Assembly (NCBI RefSeq): GCF_000737515.1
Contig: NZ_CP006587.1
Coordinates: forward strand, 3,095,001-3,159,000
Length of the DNA stretch: 64,000 nt
Source of the DNA: Hymenobacter sp. APR13
GTDB lineage: Bacteria > Bacteroidota > Bacteroidia > Cytophagales > Hymenobacteraceae
Reading direction: 5' to 3'
The notes below the pieces were generated by a model. It made no database searches. It saw nothing but the letters and a program-made list of their open reading frames with translations, and had not been told where the DNA came from. Below are positions 15,034-25,400 of the stretch, piece after piece. Both the position numbers and the translations under genes were made by a program. Numbering within the stretch: the stretch's first letter is position 1; the number at the start of each line of letters is the position of its first letter.

Positions 15034-16665
15034 ATGTTACCCTTCGCCGACCTCGAACCTGCCGTAGCTGCTCCCGCCTTCCTGACGCCGGAGCGCGTGA
15101 AAATCACTGGGGCGTATTCGCCGGAGTTTGCTGAAATCCTGACGCCGTCGGCGCTGGCGTTTGTGGCCGAGCTGCACCGCCGCTTCGACCACACGCGGCA
15201 GGCGCTGCTTAAGCGCCGCGAGGAGCGGCAGCAGGCATTTGAGGCCGGCCAGCTGCCCGACTTTCTGCCCGAAACGCGCCTGATCCGCGAAAAGCCCTGG
15301 ACCGTGGCCCCCATCCCGGCCGACCTGCAGGACCGCCGGGTGGAAATCACGGGGCCCGTCGAGCGGAAGATGATCATCAATGCCCTGAACTCGGGGGCGA
15401 AGGTGTTCATGGCCGATCTGGAGGATTCCAACTCGCCCACCTGGGCCAACGTGGTGGAAGGCCAGCGCAACCTGCGCGACGCCGTGCGGCGCACCATTTC
15501 GCTGAGCACGCCCACCAAAGAGTACAAGCTGAACGAGCAGACCGCCGTGCTGATGGTGCGCCCCCGCGGCTGGCACCTGCTGGAAAAGCACATGCTGGTG
15601 GATGGCGAGCCGGTCAGTGCCGCCTTCTTTGATTTCGGGCTCTACTATTTCCACAACGCCCACGAGCTGTGCGCCCGCGGCACGGCCCCGTATTTCTACC
15701 TGCCCAAAATCGAGAGCCACCTGGAAGCCCGCCTCTGGAACGACGTGTTTGGGTTTGCGCAATGGTCGCTGAAGCAGCAGAAGTGCACCATCAAGGCCAC
15801 GGTGCTGATTGAAACGCTGCCGGCCGCCTTCGAGCTCAACGAAATACTGTATGAGCTGCGCGAGCACAGCGCCGGCCTCAACTGCGGCCGCTGGGACTAC
15901 ATTTTCAGCTACATCAAGCGCCTGGGCCTGAAGCCCGAATTCCGCCTGCCCAACCGCGCCGACGTGACCATGGCTGTGCCGTTCATGGCCTCTTACTCGC
16001 AGCTCGTCATCCAGACCTGCCACCGCCGCGGCGTGCATGCCATCGGGGGCATGGCCGCCCAGATTCCCATCAAGAACAACCCCGAAGCCAACGAAGCCGC
16101 GCTGGAGAAAGTCCGGCTGGACAAGGTGCGCGAGGCTCGCAACGGCCACGACGGCACCTGGGTGGCCCACCCCGGCCTGGTGCCGGTGGCGCTGGCGGTG
16201 TTTGATGAGCTGATGCCCGAGCCCAACCAGATTGCCAACAAGCGCGAAGATCTGGTGGTAACGGCCGAAGACCTAGTGCGCGCCCCGCAAGGCCAGATCA
16301 CCGAGGAAGGCGTCAAGCTCAACATCGACGTGGCGGTGCAATACTTGGAATCGTGGCTGGGCGGCAACGGCTGCGTGCCCATCTACAACCTGATGGAAGA
16401 CGCCGCCACCGCCGAAATCAGCCGGGCGCAGGTGTGGCAGTGGCTGCACACGCCCGGCACCGTACTCGCCGACGGCCGTCCGCTCACGGTGGAGCTCTAC
16501 CGCAGCCTGGTGCCCGGCCAGCTGGAGAAAATCCGGGCGCTGGTAGGGGAGGAGCGCTACGCTGCTGGCCGCTACATCGAAGCTGCCCGTCTGTTCGATA
16601 AGCTGGTGATGAGCGAGAAATTCATCGAGTTCCTGACCGTAGCCGCCTACGAGCAGCTGCTCTAG
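15034..16665 (+). CDS. aceB: Malate synthase A
   Basis: This enzyme condenses glyoxylate with acetyl-CoA to malate, the second step of the glyoxylate bypass used for growth on acetate and fatty acids. 543 residues is typical of isoform A. Signature segments are [47 protein letters not shown], and [20 protein letters not shown] followed by [13 protein letters not shown]. The start MLPFADLEP at 15034 is preferred over a TTG at 14980, which overlaps the promoter element. aceA follows after a REP-like palindrome. Confidence 0.96.
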   Translation: MLPFADLEPAVAAPAFLTPERVKITGAYSPEFAEILTPSALAFVAELHRRFDHTRQALLKRREERQQAFEAGQLPDFLPETRLIREKPWTVAPIPADLQDRRVEITGPVERKMIINALNSGAKVFMADLEDSNSPTWANVVEGQRNLRDAVRRTISLSTPTKEYKLNEQTAVLMVRPRGWHLLEKHMLVDGEPVSAAFFDFGLYYFHNAHELCARGTAPYFYLPKIESHLEARLWNDVFGFAQWSLKQQKCTIKATVLIETLPAAFELNEILYELREHSAGLNCGRWDYIFSYIKRLGLKPEFRLPNRADVTMAVPFMASYSQLVIQTCHRRGVHAIGGMAAQIPIKNNPEANEAALEKVRLDKVREARNGHDGTWVAHPGLVPVALAVFDELMPEPNQIANKREDLVVTAEDLVRAPQGQITEEGVKLNIDVAVQYLESWLGGNGCVPIYNLMEDAATAEISRAQVWQWLHTPGTVLADGRPLTVELYRSLVPGQLEKIRALVGEERYAAGRYIEAARLFDKLVMSEKFIEFLTVAAYEQLL

Positions 16666-16666
16666 C

Positions 16667-16744
16667 TGTCATTCCGAGCGGAGCGAGGAATCTGGGTAGC
16701 CTCGCAGCACGGCTACCAGATTCCTCGCTTCGCTCGGAATGACA
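16667..16744. repeat. REP-like palindrome, family A
   Basis: TGTCATTCCGAGCGGAGCGA followed by GGAATCTGGGTAGCC (16667-16701) is mirrored at 16711-16744. It is the same sequence family as the cores at 1685-1782 and 6067-6106. It lies right after the aceB stop codon, between aceB and aceA. Confidence 0.9.
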
Positions 16745-16831
16745 CTCGACACTTCCTGACTTAAAAAAGCCGCTCCGCGAGCCGGCCGGCTACGCTTTTG
16801 CCTTCACTTTCACCCTTTTATTCCAACTACC

Positions 16832-18112
<1,281 letters not shown>

Positions 18113-18114
18113 AA

Positions 18115-18297
18115 CGCGGATTTTGTGGATTAAGCGGATTGGTCGGATTTCGGTGACGATTGACGGACCATTAAAAACAGAAGAGGCTTGCCACACGGCA
18201 AGCCTCTTCTGTTTTTATGTGCCCAGGGACAGTGAAACTGGCAACAAACGAATCGTCACCGAAATCCGACCAATCCGCTTAATCCACAAAATCCGCG
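18115..18297. repeat. 47-base perfect inverted repeat of the CGGATT type (family D)
   Basis: The left arm (18115-18161) begins CGCGGATTTTGTGGATTAAG and the right arm (18251-18297) is its exact complement over 47 bases. GGATT recurs four times in the arm (GCGGATT, GTGGATT, GCGGATT, TCGGATT). A terminator hairpin sits in the middle. It fills the junction between convergent aceA and rnd. Confidence 0.9.
18172..18217. terminator. Bidirectional intrinsic terminator between aceA and rnd
   Basis: TAAAAACAGAAGAGGCTTGC plus C pairs perfectly with its complement across a 4-base ACAC loop (21-base stem), with A and T runs at the outer ends for both directions. Confidence 0.9.
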
Positions 18298-18299
18298 AT

Positions 18300-19469
18300 T
18301 CAGAAAGCAGTGGCGATGCTCTGGTAGTCGAGGCCGTGGCGCTGGGTGGTTTCCTGCAGGATGGTTTTCTGCCAGGGGCGCAGCACCTGGTCGGCACCCA
18401 GCTCGATGATGTCGGCCACGAGGCGGTTGGACAGCACCAGGTTGGCCACGTAGCCATTGTGGTCAGTGGTGATGTGGTTTTTGAGCTGAAGCAGCAACTG
18501 CTCGCGGGCATCGGCGCGGTTGGCCTTCTCGCCGCTGAGGCGGCGGCGGAACGGGAAGCGGCGCTGTTCGCCCGTGGCGGCCGGCTCCGGTACGGCCACG
18601 AAATTGTCGGGCGAGAGGGCCGTGAGCTGCTCCAGATATGGGGTACGCTTCAGCTCAGGGTGCAGGCCGCGGGCGTTTTTCCAGTCGTTGAGGCTGCGGG
18701 GCGTGTCGCGCACCAGCTCCGGCAGCCGCTCGTTGGCAAACACCATGTAGGGCGGCCGGTCGATCTGGCGGGCTACCTGGTCGCGGAGCATGTACAGGTC
18801 GCGGAACAGGGGCATTTCCTGGGGCAGGATGCGGTATTTGCCGGCCACGCGCAGGTACGGGCGCTCGTCGCGGGTGTAGCGCACTTCTTCCAGGGCCGCG
18901 TTCTCCTCGTCGGCCCAATGCAGGCGGCCCAGGGCGGCCAGCTTGTCGCGAAGGCGGTCGGCCAGCTCGAACAGGTAGAGCACGTCGTTGGCGGCGTAGA
19001 GCTTCTGCGCTTCCGTGAGCGGACGCTTCAGCCAGTTGGACTTCTGCTCGCCCTTGTCCACTTCCAGCCCCAGCTCGGCCTGAATCAGGCGGCCCAGCGA
19101 GATATTGTTGTCCGACTCGGCTAGCAGGGTGTATTGCACGCTGGTATCGGTGATGTTGCGCACGTGCACGCCGTAGAGCTCATCGAGCAGCAGAATATCC
19201 GACTTGCAGGAGTGGAACACCTTTTCCACGGCCGGGTCGCGCAGAATGGCCCAGAGGGGCTCCAGGTCGTGGGCGGGGTTGGTGAGCGGCAGCGGGTCGA
19301 TGAGCAGCATAGCTTGGCCATCAAAAATCTGAATCAGCGCCAGATTGCGGCCATAGCGGTGGCGCATGTCGTCAAACTCCAGGTCGATGGCAATGCGGGG
19401 GGCCGTGCTGAGTGCCAGGGCGGCCTGCTGCACTTCTGCAGCGGTGGTAAGGTACTGAATGGCAGACAT
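18300..19469 (-). CDS. rnd: Ribonuclease D
   Basis: A 3'-5' exoribonuclease that trims tRNA and other stable RNA 3' ends. 389 residues. DEDD exonuclease motifs are visible: D and E in IAIDLEFDDM, VFHSCKSDILLL (exo II), and LYAANDVLYLFEL (exo III, with Y and D). An HRDC domain follows at about 200-285 (RDLYMLRDQVARQIDRPPYM region). The C-terminal part is shorter than in E. coli. The ATG at 19469 is chosen over a TTG at 19499 because MSAIQYLTT is a usual beginning. The gene is convergent with aceA. Confidence 0.93.
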   Translation of the reverse strand: MSAIQYLTTAAEVQQAALALSTAPRIAIDLEFDDMRHRYGRNLALIQIFDGQAMLLIDPLPLTNPAHDLEPLWAILRDPAVEKVFHSCKSDILLLDELYGVHVRNITDTSVQYTLLAESDNNISLGRLIQAELGLEVDKGEQKSNWLKRPLTEAQKLYAANDVLYLFELADRLRDKLAALGRLHWADEENAALEEVRYTRDERPYLRVAGKYRILPQEMPLFRDLYMLRDQVARQIDRPPYMVFANERLPELVRDTPRSLNDWKNARGLHPELKRTPYLEQLTALSPDNFVAVPEPAATGEQRRFPFRRRLSGEKANRADAREQLLLQLKNHITTDHNGYVANLVLSNRLVADIIELGADQVLRPWQKTILQETTQRHGLDYQSIATAF

Positions 19470-19534
19470 TCGCAAACAGGGGAAGAGAGCGGCAGACAAC
19501 GCCGGCCGCTGGGTACTGGCCGGGCCAACTCCGG

Positions 19535-19542
19535 TAAAGGTA
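19535..19542 (-). promoter_or_regulatory. Possible -7 element of rnd
   Basis: Minus-strand TACCTTTA, one base off TAnnTTTG, 65 bases before the rnd ATG. Confidence 0.4.
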
Positions 19543-19632
19543 GCTAGTCGCTACACGCAAACCCAACCAGTTATTAAAGGCCGGTTAAAGTCAGTAAGTA
19601 GCATGTTAAAAAATATATGATGATTTTGCGTG

Positions 19633-19640
19633 CAAATTTG
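19633..19640 (+). promoter_or_regulatory. Probable -7 region of the susC-susD operon
   Basis: CAAATTTG followed by TGGCCTTGA. The 13 bases TTTGTGGCCTTGA recur exactly at the actA promoter (43230-43242), where they extend a full TACATTTG element. The leader to the ATG would be about 110 bases. Confidence 0.45.
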
Positions 19641-19754
19641 TGGCCTTGAGCATCTAGTGAAAGGTGTTGTAGGCTTTAGTTGTCATTGTTTTTCCATCTG
19701 GCGGTCTTGCCGGATATTTTTCACTCTAATAGGCTCTTATCAGAGTCAGGTAGT

Positions 19755-22700
19755 ATGAAACAAACTTCACTCATTCCTATACTGTGCGCCGTTGCAGCGG
19801 CTACGTCGGTGCCCGCTATGGCGCAGACGCGGGCCGTAACCGGCCGCATCACGGGTGCCGACGGCACCGGCCTGCCCGGTGTGACGGTGCTGGAGCGCGG
19901 CACCACCAACGGCGCCAGCACCAGCGCCGACGGCAGCTTCTCGCTGACCGTGCAGCCCGGCGCCACGCTGGTGGTTAGCTCCATCGGCTACAACACCCAG
20001 AACATTGTGGTAGGCGACCGGACCACGGTGGCCATCACGCTGCAGGAAAACTCAGTGGCCCTGAGCGAGGCTGTGGTTATCGGCTACGGCAGCCAGGCCA
20101 AATCGGAGCTGACCGGCTCCGTGACGCAGGTAATGGCCAAGGACGTGCAGAACGTGCCGACCGTGAGCTTCGAGCAGGCCATCCAGGGCCGCACGCCGGG
20201 CGTGCAGATCAACCAGGGCTCGGGCAAGCTGGGCGCCGGCGTTAACATCCGGGTGCGGGGTTCGTCGTCGGTGACGGCCTCCAACCAGCCGCTGTACGTT
20301 ATCGACGGTATTCCCGTGACGTCCAACGACGTGGGCGTGGCATTTGGCGAAACCACCAACCCGCTGGCCGACCTCAACCCCAACGACATTGAAAGTATCT
20401 CGATTCTGAAGGATGCCGCCTCGTCGGCCATCTACGGCTCGCGCGCTTCCAACGGCGTGGTGCTGGTGACCACCAAAAAAGGCCGCCAGGGCCAGACCCG
20501 CGTGAACGTGGGCGCTTACTTTGGCCGCAGTGAGGCTACCCGCACCCGCGAATTCCTCAACGCGGCCCAGTACAAGGAGCTGTTCGGCGAAGCCATCACC
20601 AACGCCTCGCTGATTGACGACTCCTACATCAACTTCTTCTACGGCGCGAATCCGGACCTGGCAGAAGTGTTTGCCAGCGAAGCCGGCATCGACTACAACT
20701 CGACGCTGGACACCGACTGGGCCGGGGCCGCGTTCCGCAAGGGCAAGGTGGCGCAGTACGATTTCAACGTGAGCGGCGGCGACGCCAAGACGCGTTTCTT
20801 CATCAGCAGCACCTACAACGACCAGACCGGTATCATCATCGGCAACCGTTACCGCCGGGGCAGCTTCCGCGCCAACCTCGACCACAGCATCAGCGACAAG
20901 ATGCGCGTGGGCGTGAACGTGTCGCTGGTACGCTCCATCAACGACCGGGTAGCCGACGACAACGACTTCGCCAACCCCGTGCAGCTGAACGCCCTGCCGC
21001 CGCTGCAGGCCAAGTACCTGGCCAACGGCAAGGTGAACCAGAGCACGCTCTACTACAACAACTTAGCGGAGTTGGGCTCCACCAACCGTTCGGGCAACTA
21101 CCGCTCGTTCAGCTCGGCCTACCTGTCGTACAACCCCATCAAGGAGCTGACGCTGCGCACCGAAGTGGGCGGTGACTTCCTCAACATCAACGAGGAGCTG
21201 TACCGCGGCGTGGAAACCGAAACCGGCCGCTCGCGCAATGGCTACGCCTTCGAGAGCCAGGGCAACGTGGTGAACTACACCACCAACAACACGGCCACCT
21301 ACGCCACCAGCTTCAACGAAGACCACTCGGTTGAGGCCCTGGCTGGTTTCTCGTTCCAGCGCTACAACCAGAAGTCGGTATCGTCGGAGGGCACCACGTT
21401 CCCGAACGACCAGTTCCGCAAGATTGCCAGCGCCGCCAAAATCACGGCCGGCGACTCGCGCGTGAACGAGTACGTGTTCCTGTCGTACTTCGGCCGCCTG
21501 AACTACAACTTCCGCGAGAAGTACCTGCTGTCGGGTAGCATCCGGGCCGACAAGTCGTCGCGCTTCGGGGCCGACAAGCGCACCGGCATTTTCCCGGCCG
21601 GCTCGGCAGGTTGGGTGGTTTCCAACGAAGACTTTCTGCGCGACAACAGCGTGGTGAGTTTGCTGAAGCTGCGCGCCTCATACGGCCTGACCGGCAATGC
21701 CGAAATCGGTAACTACTTCTCGCGCAGCCTCTACGAAGCCGTACCTTACGCTGACCAGGCCGGTATCCGGCCCACGCAGCTCGGCAACGACGTACTGACC
21801 TGGGAGAATACGGCGCAGGCCGACCTGGGCCTGGAGTTCGGCTTCCTCAACAACCGTATTTCGGGTGAGGTGGACGTGTACCAGAAAAACACCAGCGACC
21901 TGCTGCTGGCCCGCCAGCTGCCCTACACCGGCGGCTACAACAACATCTACAAGAACCTGGGCGAGATGCGCAACCGGGGCCTGGAGGTGTCGCTGAACAC
22001 GCGCAACATCGACAACGCGTTCAAATGGACCACCAACTTCAACATCTCGTTTAACCGCAACGAAATCACGGACCTGAGCGGTCAGGAAATCGTGTCGGGC
22101 GGCCGCAACCTGAGCCGCGTGCGCGTGGGTGAGCCTATCGGCGTGTTCTACGGCGTGAAGTACGCCGGCGTAGACCCGGAAAACGGCGACGCCCTGTTCT
22201 TCGACGCCGACGGCAACACCACCAATGTGTACAGCCAGGGCGCGGTGCAGCGCATCGGCAACCCCAACCCTAAGTACACGGGCGGCTTCAACAACACGTT
22301 CAGCTATAAAGGCTTCGAGCTGGGCGTGCTCACGCAGTTCACTTACGGCAACGACATCTACAACATTGCCGGGGTGTACCAGTCGGTGAACGGCGACTAC
22401 TTCGACAACCAGACCCTCGACCAGCTGACGCGCTGGCAGAAGCCGGGCGACATCACCAAGGTACCGCAGGCCCGCTACTTCGAGAGCAACGGCACGCAGG
22501 TATCGTCGCGCTGGATTGAGGACGGCTCGTTCTTCCGCCTCAAAAACGTAACGCTGGGCTACACCGTGCCGGCCGAGCTGGCCAAGAAAGCCTTCCTGCA
22601 GTCGGCCCGCGTGTACGTGACCGGCCAGAACCTGCTGACCCTGACCGACTACAACGGCTACGACCCCGAGGTAAACACGGGCTTTGTGGGCGGCAACACG

Positions 22701-22799
22701 GCGGCAGGCGTGCAGAGCGGCAACTATATCCTGGGCCACGACTTCTACACGCCGCCACTGGCTAAAACGTGGCTGGTGGGTCTGAACCTCGGTTTTTAA
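19755..22799 (+). CDS. SusC/RagA-family TonB-linked outer-membrane protein
   Basis: 1014 residues. Signal peptide (about 1-24, ending AMAQ), a carboxypeptidase-regulatory-like domain (about 25-100), a TonB plug with the SusC signature SSAIYGSRASNGVVLVTTKKG near 225-245, then a long beta-barrel ending KTWLVGLNLGF. SusC proteins import oligosaccharides, peptides or other ligands together with a SusD lipoprotein lid, driven by TonB. The ATG at 19755 starts the signal peptide; the frame is open to 19680. susD follows after 21 bases. No glycoside hydrolase, sulfatase or sigma/anti-sigma gene is adjacent, so the ligand cannot be inferred. Confidence 0.95.
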   Translation: MKQTSLIPILCAVAAATSVPAMAQTRAVTGRITGADGTGLPGVTVLERGTTNGASTSADGSFSLTVQPGATLVVSSIGYNTQNIVVGDRTTVAITLQENSVALSEAVVIGYGSQAKSELTGSVTQVMAKDVQNVPTVSFEQAIQGRTPGVQINQGSGKLGAGVNIRVRGSSSVTASNQPLYVIDGIPVTSNDVGVAFGETTNPLADLNPNDIESISILKDAASSAIYGSRASNGVVLVTTKKGRQGQTRVNVGAYFGRSEATRTREFLNAAQYKELFGEAITNASLIDDSYINFFYGANPDLAEVFASEAGIDYNSTLDTDWAGAAFRKGKVAQYDFNVSGGDAKTRFFISSTYNDQTGIIIGNRYRRGSFRANLDHSISDKMRVGVNVSLVRSINDRVADDNDFANPVQLNALPPLQAKYLANGKVNQSTLYYNNLAELGSTNRSGNYRSFSSAYLSYNPIKELTLRTEVGGDFLNINEELYRGVETETGRSRNGYAFESQGNVVNYTTNNTATYATSFNEDHSVEALAGFSFQRYNQKSVSSEGTTFPNDQFRKIASAAKITAGDSRVNEYVFLSYFGRLNYNFREKYLLSGSIRADKSSRFGADKRTGIFPAGSAGWVVSNEDFLRDNSVVSLLKLRASYGLTGNAEIGNYFSRSLYEAVPYADQAGIRPTQLGNDVLTWENTAQADLGLEFGFLNNRISGEVDVYQKNTSDLLLARQLPYTGGYNNIYKNLGEMRNRGLEVSLNTRNIDNAFKWTTNFNISFNRNEITDLSGQEIVSGGRNLSRVRVGEPIGVFYGVKYAGVDPENGDALFFDADGNTTNVYSQGAVQRIGNPNPKYTGGFNNTFSYKGFELGVLTQFTYGNDIYNIAGVYQSVNGDYFDNQTLDQLTRWQKPGDITKVPQARYFESNGTQVSSRWIEDGSFFRLKNVTLGYTVPAELAKKAFLQSARVYVTGQNLLTLTDYNGYDPEVNTGFVGGNTAAGVQSGNYILGHDFYTPPLAKTWLVGLNLGF

Positions 22800-22820
22800 A
22801 TCTTAACGACGACCTTCCTC

Positions 22821-24215
22821 ATGAAAATATCTTCTTTTAGCCGCACTGCCGCCCTCGGGCTGTTCCTGACGCTGGGCCTGTCGGCGTGCGAAAAGCAGCT
22901 GGACCTGGACCCCCGCCAATCCGTTGACGCCGCCACCGCTCTGGACTCGCCCGAGAAGGTGCAGAGCGCGCTGGTGGGCGCCTACGCCCGCCTGGGCACC
23001 GGCAACCTCTACGGCACCAACTTCACGCTGCTGCCCGAGCTGCTGGCTTCCGACAACTATGTGCTGTGGCAGGGCACGTTCACCAGCTACCGCGACGTGT
23101 TCCGCCGGCAGCTGACCAACAACAACACCGAGGCCACCCGCACCTGGCAGCTGGCCTACCAGACCATCAACTTCACCAACCTGATTCTGGAGGCCCTGCC
23201 CGTGGTGACGGACGCCGACGATAAGGCCCAGTACGAAGGCGAGGCCCGCTTTATCCGCGGCGCCTTGTTCTTTGAGCTGGTGCGCCTCTACGGGCTGCCC
23301 TACCAGGCTGGCCTGGCCAACCCCGGCGTGCCCCTGGCCCTGACGGCCAACAAAACCGAAGAGCAGGCTTCCCAGCAGATTGCCCGCGCCACTGTAGGCG
23401 AAGTATACACGCAGGTGCTGGCCGACCTGCGCGCCGCCGAGCAGCTGCTGCCCGAGGAAAACCCGCGCGGCAACGGCCGAGTAAACAAATTCTCGGCGAA
23501 AGCCATGCTGGCCCGGGTATACCTGCAGCAAGGCAACTACGCGCAGGCCCGCAACCTGGCCAACCAGGTGATTGAGGACGGCGCCAATGTGGGCCTGGAC
23601 CTGACGCCGTCGGTGACGGCGCCGTTCCGAGTGCGCAACTCGTCGGAGTCGCTGTTTGAGATTCAGCAAAACGACCAGTACAACGCCGGCACCGCCAACG
23701 ACGGGCTGACCACCTTCTTTGCGCCGTCCAACAAAGGCCGCGGCGACGTAGCCGTGCTGGACCCGTTCCTGGCTCTGTTTGAGCCCAACGACCTGCGTGG
23801 GCCGGACGCCGGGCTGCTGTTCACGGAAGATACCGGTGGCCGTGCCGGCCGCATCCGGACCACCAAGTGGAACGAGTTTGGCCAGAACCTGCCCATCATC
23901 CGTTTGGCTGAGATGTACCTGACGCGCGCCGAAGCCAACTTTGAGTTGGGCTCTGCCGTGGGCGCCACGCCGCTGGTTGATATCAACACCATCCGGGAGC
24001 GGGCCAATGCCACCCCGCTGACGACTGTCACGCTCAACGACATCCTGCTGGAGCGTCAGCTGGAGCTGGCCTTCGAGGGCGTCCGGATTCACGACATCAA
24101 GCGGCGGCAGCGCACCACCGGTACGCTGGCCTGGAACAGCCCGCGCCTGGTGTTCCCGATTCCGCTCTACGAGCTGAACCTCAACAAAGCCCTGGTACAG
24201 AACCCCGGCTACTAG
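22821..24215 (+). CDS. SusD/RagB-family outer-membrane lipoprotein
   Basis: 464 residues. The lipoprotein signal ends LGLSAC with C23 lipidated. The TPR-like alpha-helical SusD fold is indicated by EAAFIRGALFF-like EGEARFIRGALFFELVRLYG (about 137-156), KFSAKAMLARVYLQQGNY near 225, and the C-terminal ILLERQLELAFEGVRIHDIKR with NPGY at the end. It forms the surface lid over its SusC partner and binds the ligand. Same operon as susC (21-base gap). A strong bidirectional terminator follows. Confidence 0.94.
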   Translation: MKISSFSRTAALGLFLTLGLSACEKQLDLDPRQSVDAATALDSPEKVQSALVGAYARLGTGNLYGTNFTLLPELLASDNYVLWQGTFTSYRDVFRRQLTNNNTEATRTWQLAYQTINFTNLILEALPVVTDADDKAQYEGEARFIRGALFFELVRLYGLPYQAGLANPGVPLALTANKTEEQASQQIARATVGEVYTQVLADLRAAEQLLPEENPRGNGRVNKFSAKAMLARVYLQQGNYAQARNLANQVIEDGANVGLDLTPSVTAPFRVRNSSESLFEIQQNDQYNAGTANDGLTTFFAPSNKGRGDVAVLDPFLALFEPNDLRGPDAGLLFTEDTGGRAGRIRTTKWNEFGQNLPIIRLAEMYLTRAEANFELGSAVGATPLVDINTIRERANATPLTTVTLNDILLERQLELAFEGVRIHDIKRRQRTTGTLAWNSPRLVFPIPLYELNLNKALVQNPGY

Positions 24216-24231
24216 CCGACGCTCCGCGCTT

Positions 24232-24277
24232 CACTAAAAAAAGCCGCTCCACATATGTGGAGCGGCTTTTTTTAGTG
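24232..24277. terminator. Bidirectional terminator after susD
   Basis: A perfect 46-base palindrome, CACTAAAAAAAGCCGCTCCA and onwards, centred on ACATATGT, with A and T runs on the two sides. It serves susD and the convergent gene at 24397-24864. Confidence 0.9.
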
Positions 24278-24396
24278 GCAAACCCAGCCCGCTGAGCGCT
24301 CAGGCAATCAGCAAAATCATGTGGCGGTATAAAACCTGACCACTGAGTACCCGGCTCAGGCTGTGGAGTAGCCCCGGTGGGGCCTGGTTGCGTTGC

Positions 24397-24864
24397 TTAC
24401 TCGTAGTCGTCTTCGTCGCGCTCGAAATCCAGGGTGGCGGCCAGGGCGGTGGCCTCCCGGATGACGTCGTCCATCAGGGCCTGGGAGTCGGCGTCGAGGG
24501 TGCGCTCGAACAGGTTCAGCAGCAGCTCGCCTTCGTCGTTGACGTAGAGGTTGGTGTAGAGGCGCTCGAAGGCCTTGGCCTCCTTGTGCATCACGTTGTC
24601 GATTTCGGCGATGGAGCGGGCCTGCAGGGCGCGGTTCAGGGCCTCTACCACTTTGCGGCTGTCATCGTTGTCGCCGAGGTCGGAGAGCAGCTGCAGGATG
24701 CTCATGGCCGTAGCCAGCCGCACCCGCTCAAACCGAAACGACAAGTCGCGGGCCGGAGCCTGCTGCAGCTCGCTGTAGGCGGCCAGGGTGGTTGGAGCAA
24801 GAAAAGGGGCCGGGTTGGGCACGCGGCGAAACGCTTCATGCAGTAAGTCTTCGAATGCGGGCAT
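24397..24864 (-). CDS. Protein of unknown function, 155 aa, acidic tail
   Basis: Starts MPAFEDLLHEAFRRVPNPAP and appears all-helical and cytoplasmic, with no signal or TM segment. The middle carries NDDSRKVVEALNRALQARSI and an acidic, leucine-rich stretch; it ends DFERDEDDYE. No family is recognised. It is transcribed alone: a TACCTTTG promoter element is 94 bases upstream and a bidirectional terminator is downstream. Coding quality looks good (third-position GC, conserved-looking helical pattern), so the gene is likely real. Confidence 0.7.
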   Translation of the reverse strand: MPAFEDLLHEAFRRVPNPAPFLAPTTLAAYSELQQAPARDLSFRFERVRLATAMSILQLLSDLGDNDDSRKVVEALNRALQARSIAEIDNVMHKEAKAFERLYTNLYVNDEGELLLNLFERTLDADSQALMDDVIREATALAATLDFERDEDDYE

Positions 24865-24958
24865 AGCAGCAGGGAAACCTGGCGCCAGCTGCCTGAAAAA
24901 AGCCGCTGACGGTTACGGAAAAGGAAAAGCAGGCAGGATATTTTGTAACCCTACGCCG

Positions 24959-24966
24959 CAAAGGTA
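24959..24966 (-). promoter_or_regulatory. -7 promoter element of the 155-aa gene
   Basis: Minus-strand TACCTTTG followed by GCGGC, the same eight bases as at the Nudix, porin, mltG and queA genes. Confidence 0.6.
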
Positions 24967-25064
24967 CGATTGGAAATAAAGCAGGCCGGCACGGTTTTTC
25001 CTGCGGTTTCGTCCTTACCTTCATCATCCCTTCCAAATTCCCGCCCTCTAACCTCCGTTTCCCG

Positions 25065-25331
25065 ATGACGCACAAGAAAAAATGGCTGCTGTTTGCCCCC
25101 AGTGGACTCATGGTAATCGGTTTGGGTTCCTGCCTGGTACAGTGGGCAGCCAGCAAAAAGCAGCACGGTGCTCCCGCCAGCGAATGGGTAGTAGCCGGTA
25201 CCCTGGCCCTGGGCGTGCTTAACGCCGGCATCAGCCTGTTTGGGCGTGGCGTGGCGGAAGGGGTGCTGTATGAACTCAAAGAAAAAGAGCAGGAAGAAAG
25301 CTTCGACTACAACAACGTAGCCCGTTTCTAG
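25065..25331 (+). CDS. Small membrane protein of unknown function, 88 aa
   Basis: MTHKKKWLLFAPSGLMVIGL starts a first TM helix (about 7-28). A second helix lies at about 42-60 (VVAGTLALGVLNAGISLFG), and the tail LKEKEQEESFDYNNVARF is charged. The N-in, C-in hairpin form is typical of small inner-membrane proteins. No family recognised. A weak TACCTTCA (25016-25023) lies upstream and a terminator follows directly. Confidence 0.65.
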   Translation: MTHKKKWLLFAPSGLMVIGLGSCLVQWAASKKQHGAPASEWVVAGTLALGVLNAGISLFGRGVAEGVLYELKEKEQEESFDYNNVARF

Positions 25332-25341
25332 CGTCAGGCTC

Positions 25342-25385
25342 CACAAAAAAAGCTTCCCGGCATTGGCCAGGGAGCTTTTTTTGTG
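25342..25385. terminator. Bidirectional terminator
   Basis: CACAAAAAAAGCTTCCC pairs (with a bulge) with GGGAGCTTTTTTTGTG between the convergent small membrane protein and the CocE-like hydrolase. Confidence 0.8.
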
Positions 25386-25400
25386 CCGTTCTAATGCCGC

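Noticed and set aside
22803..24092. Minus-strand open frame opposite susD
   Set aside because: Shadow of the SusD gene; composition of the translation is untypical and no promoter is visible.
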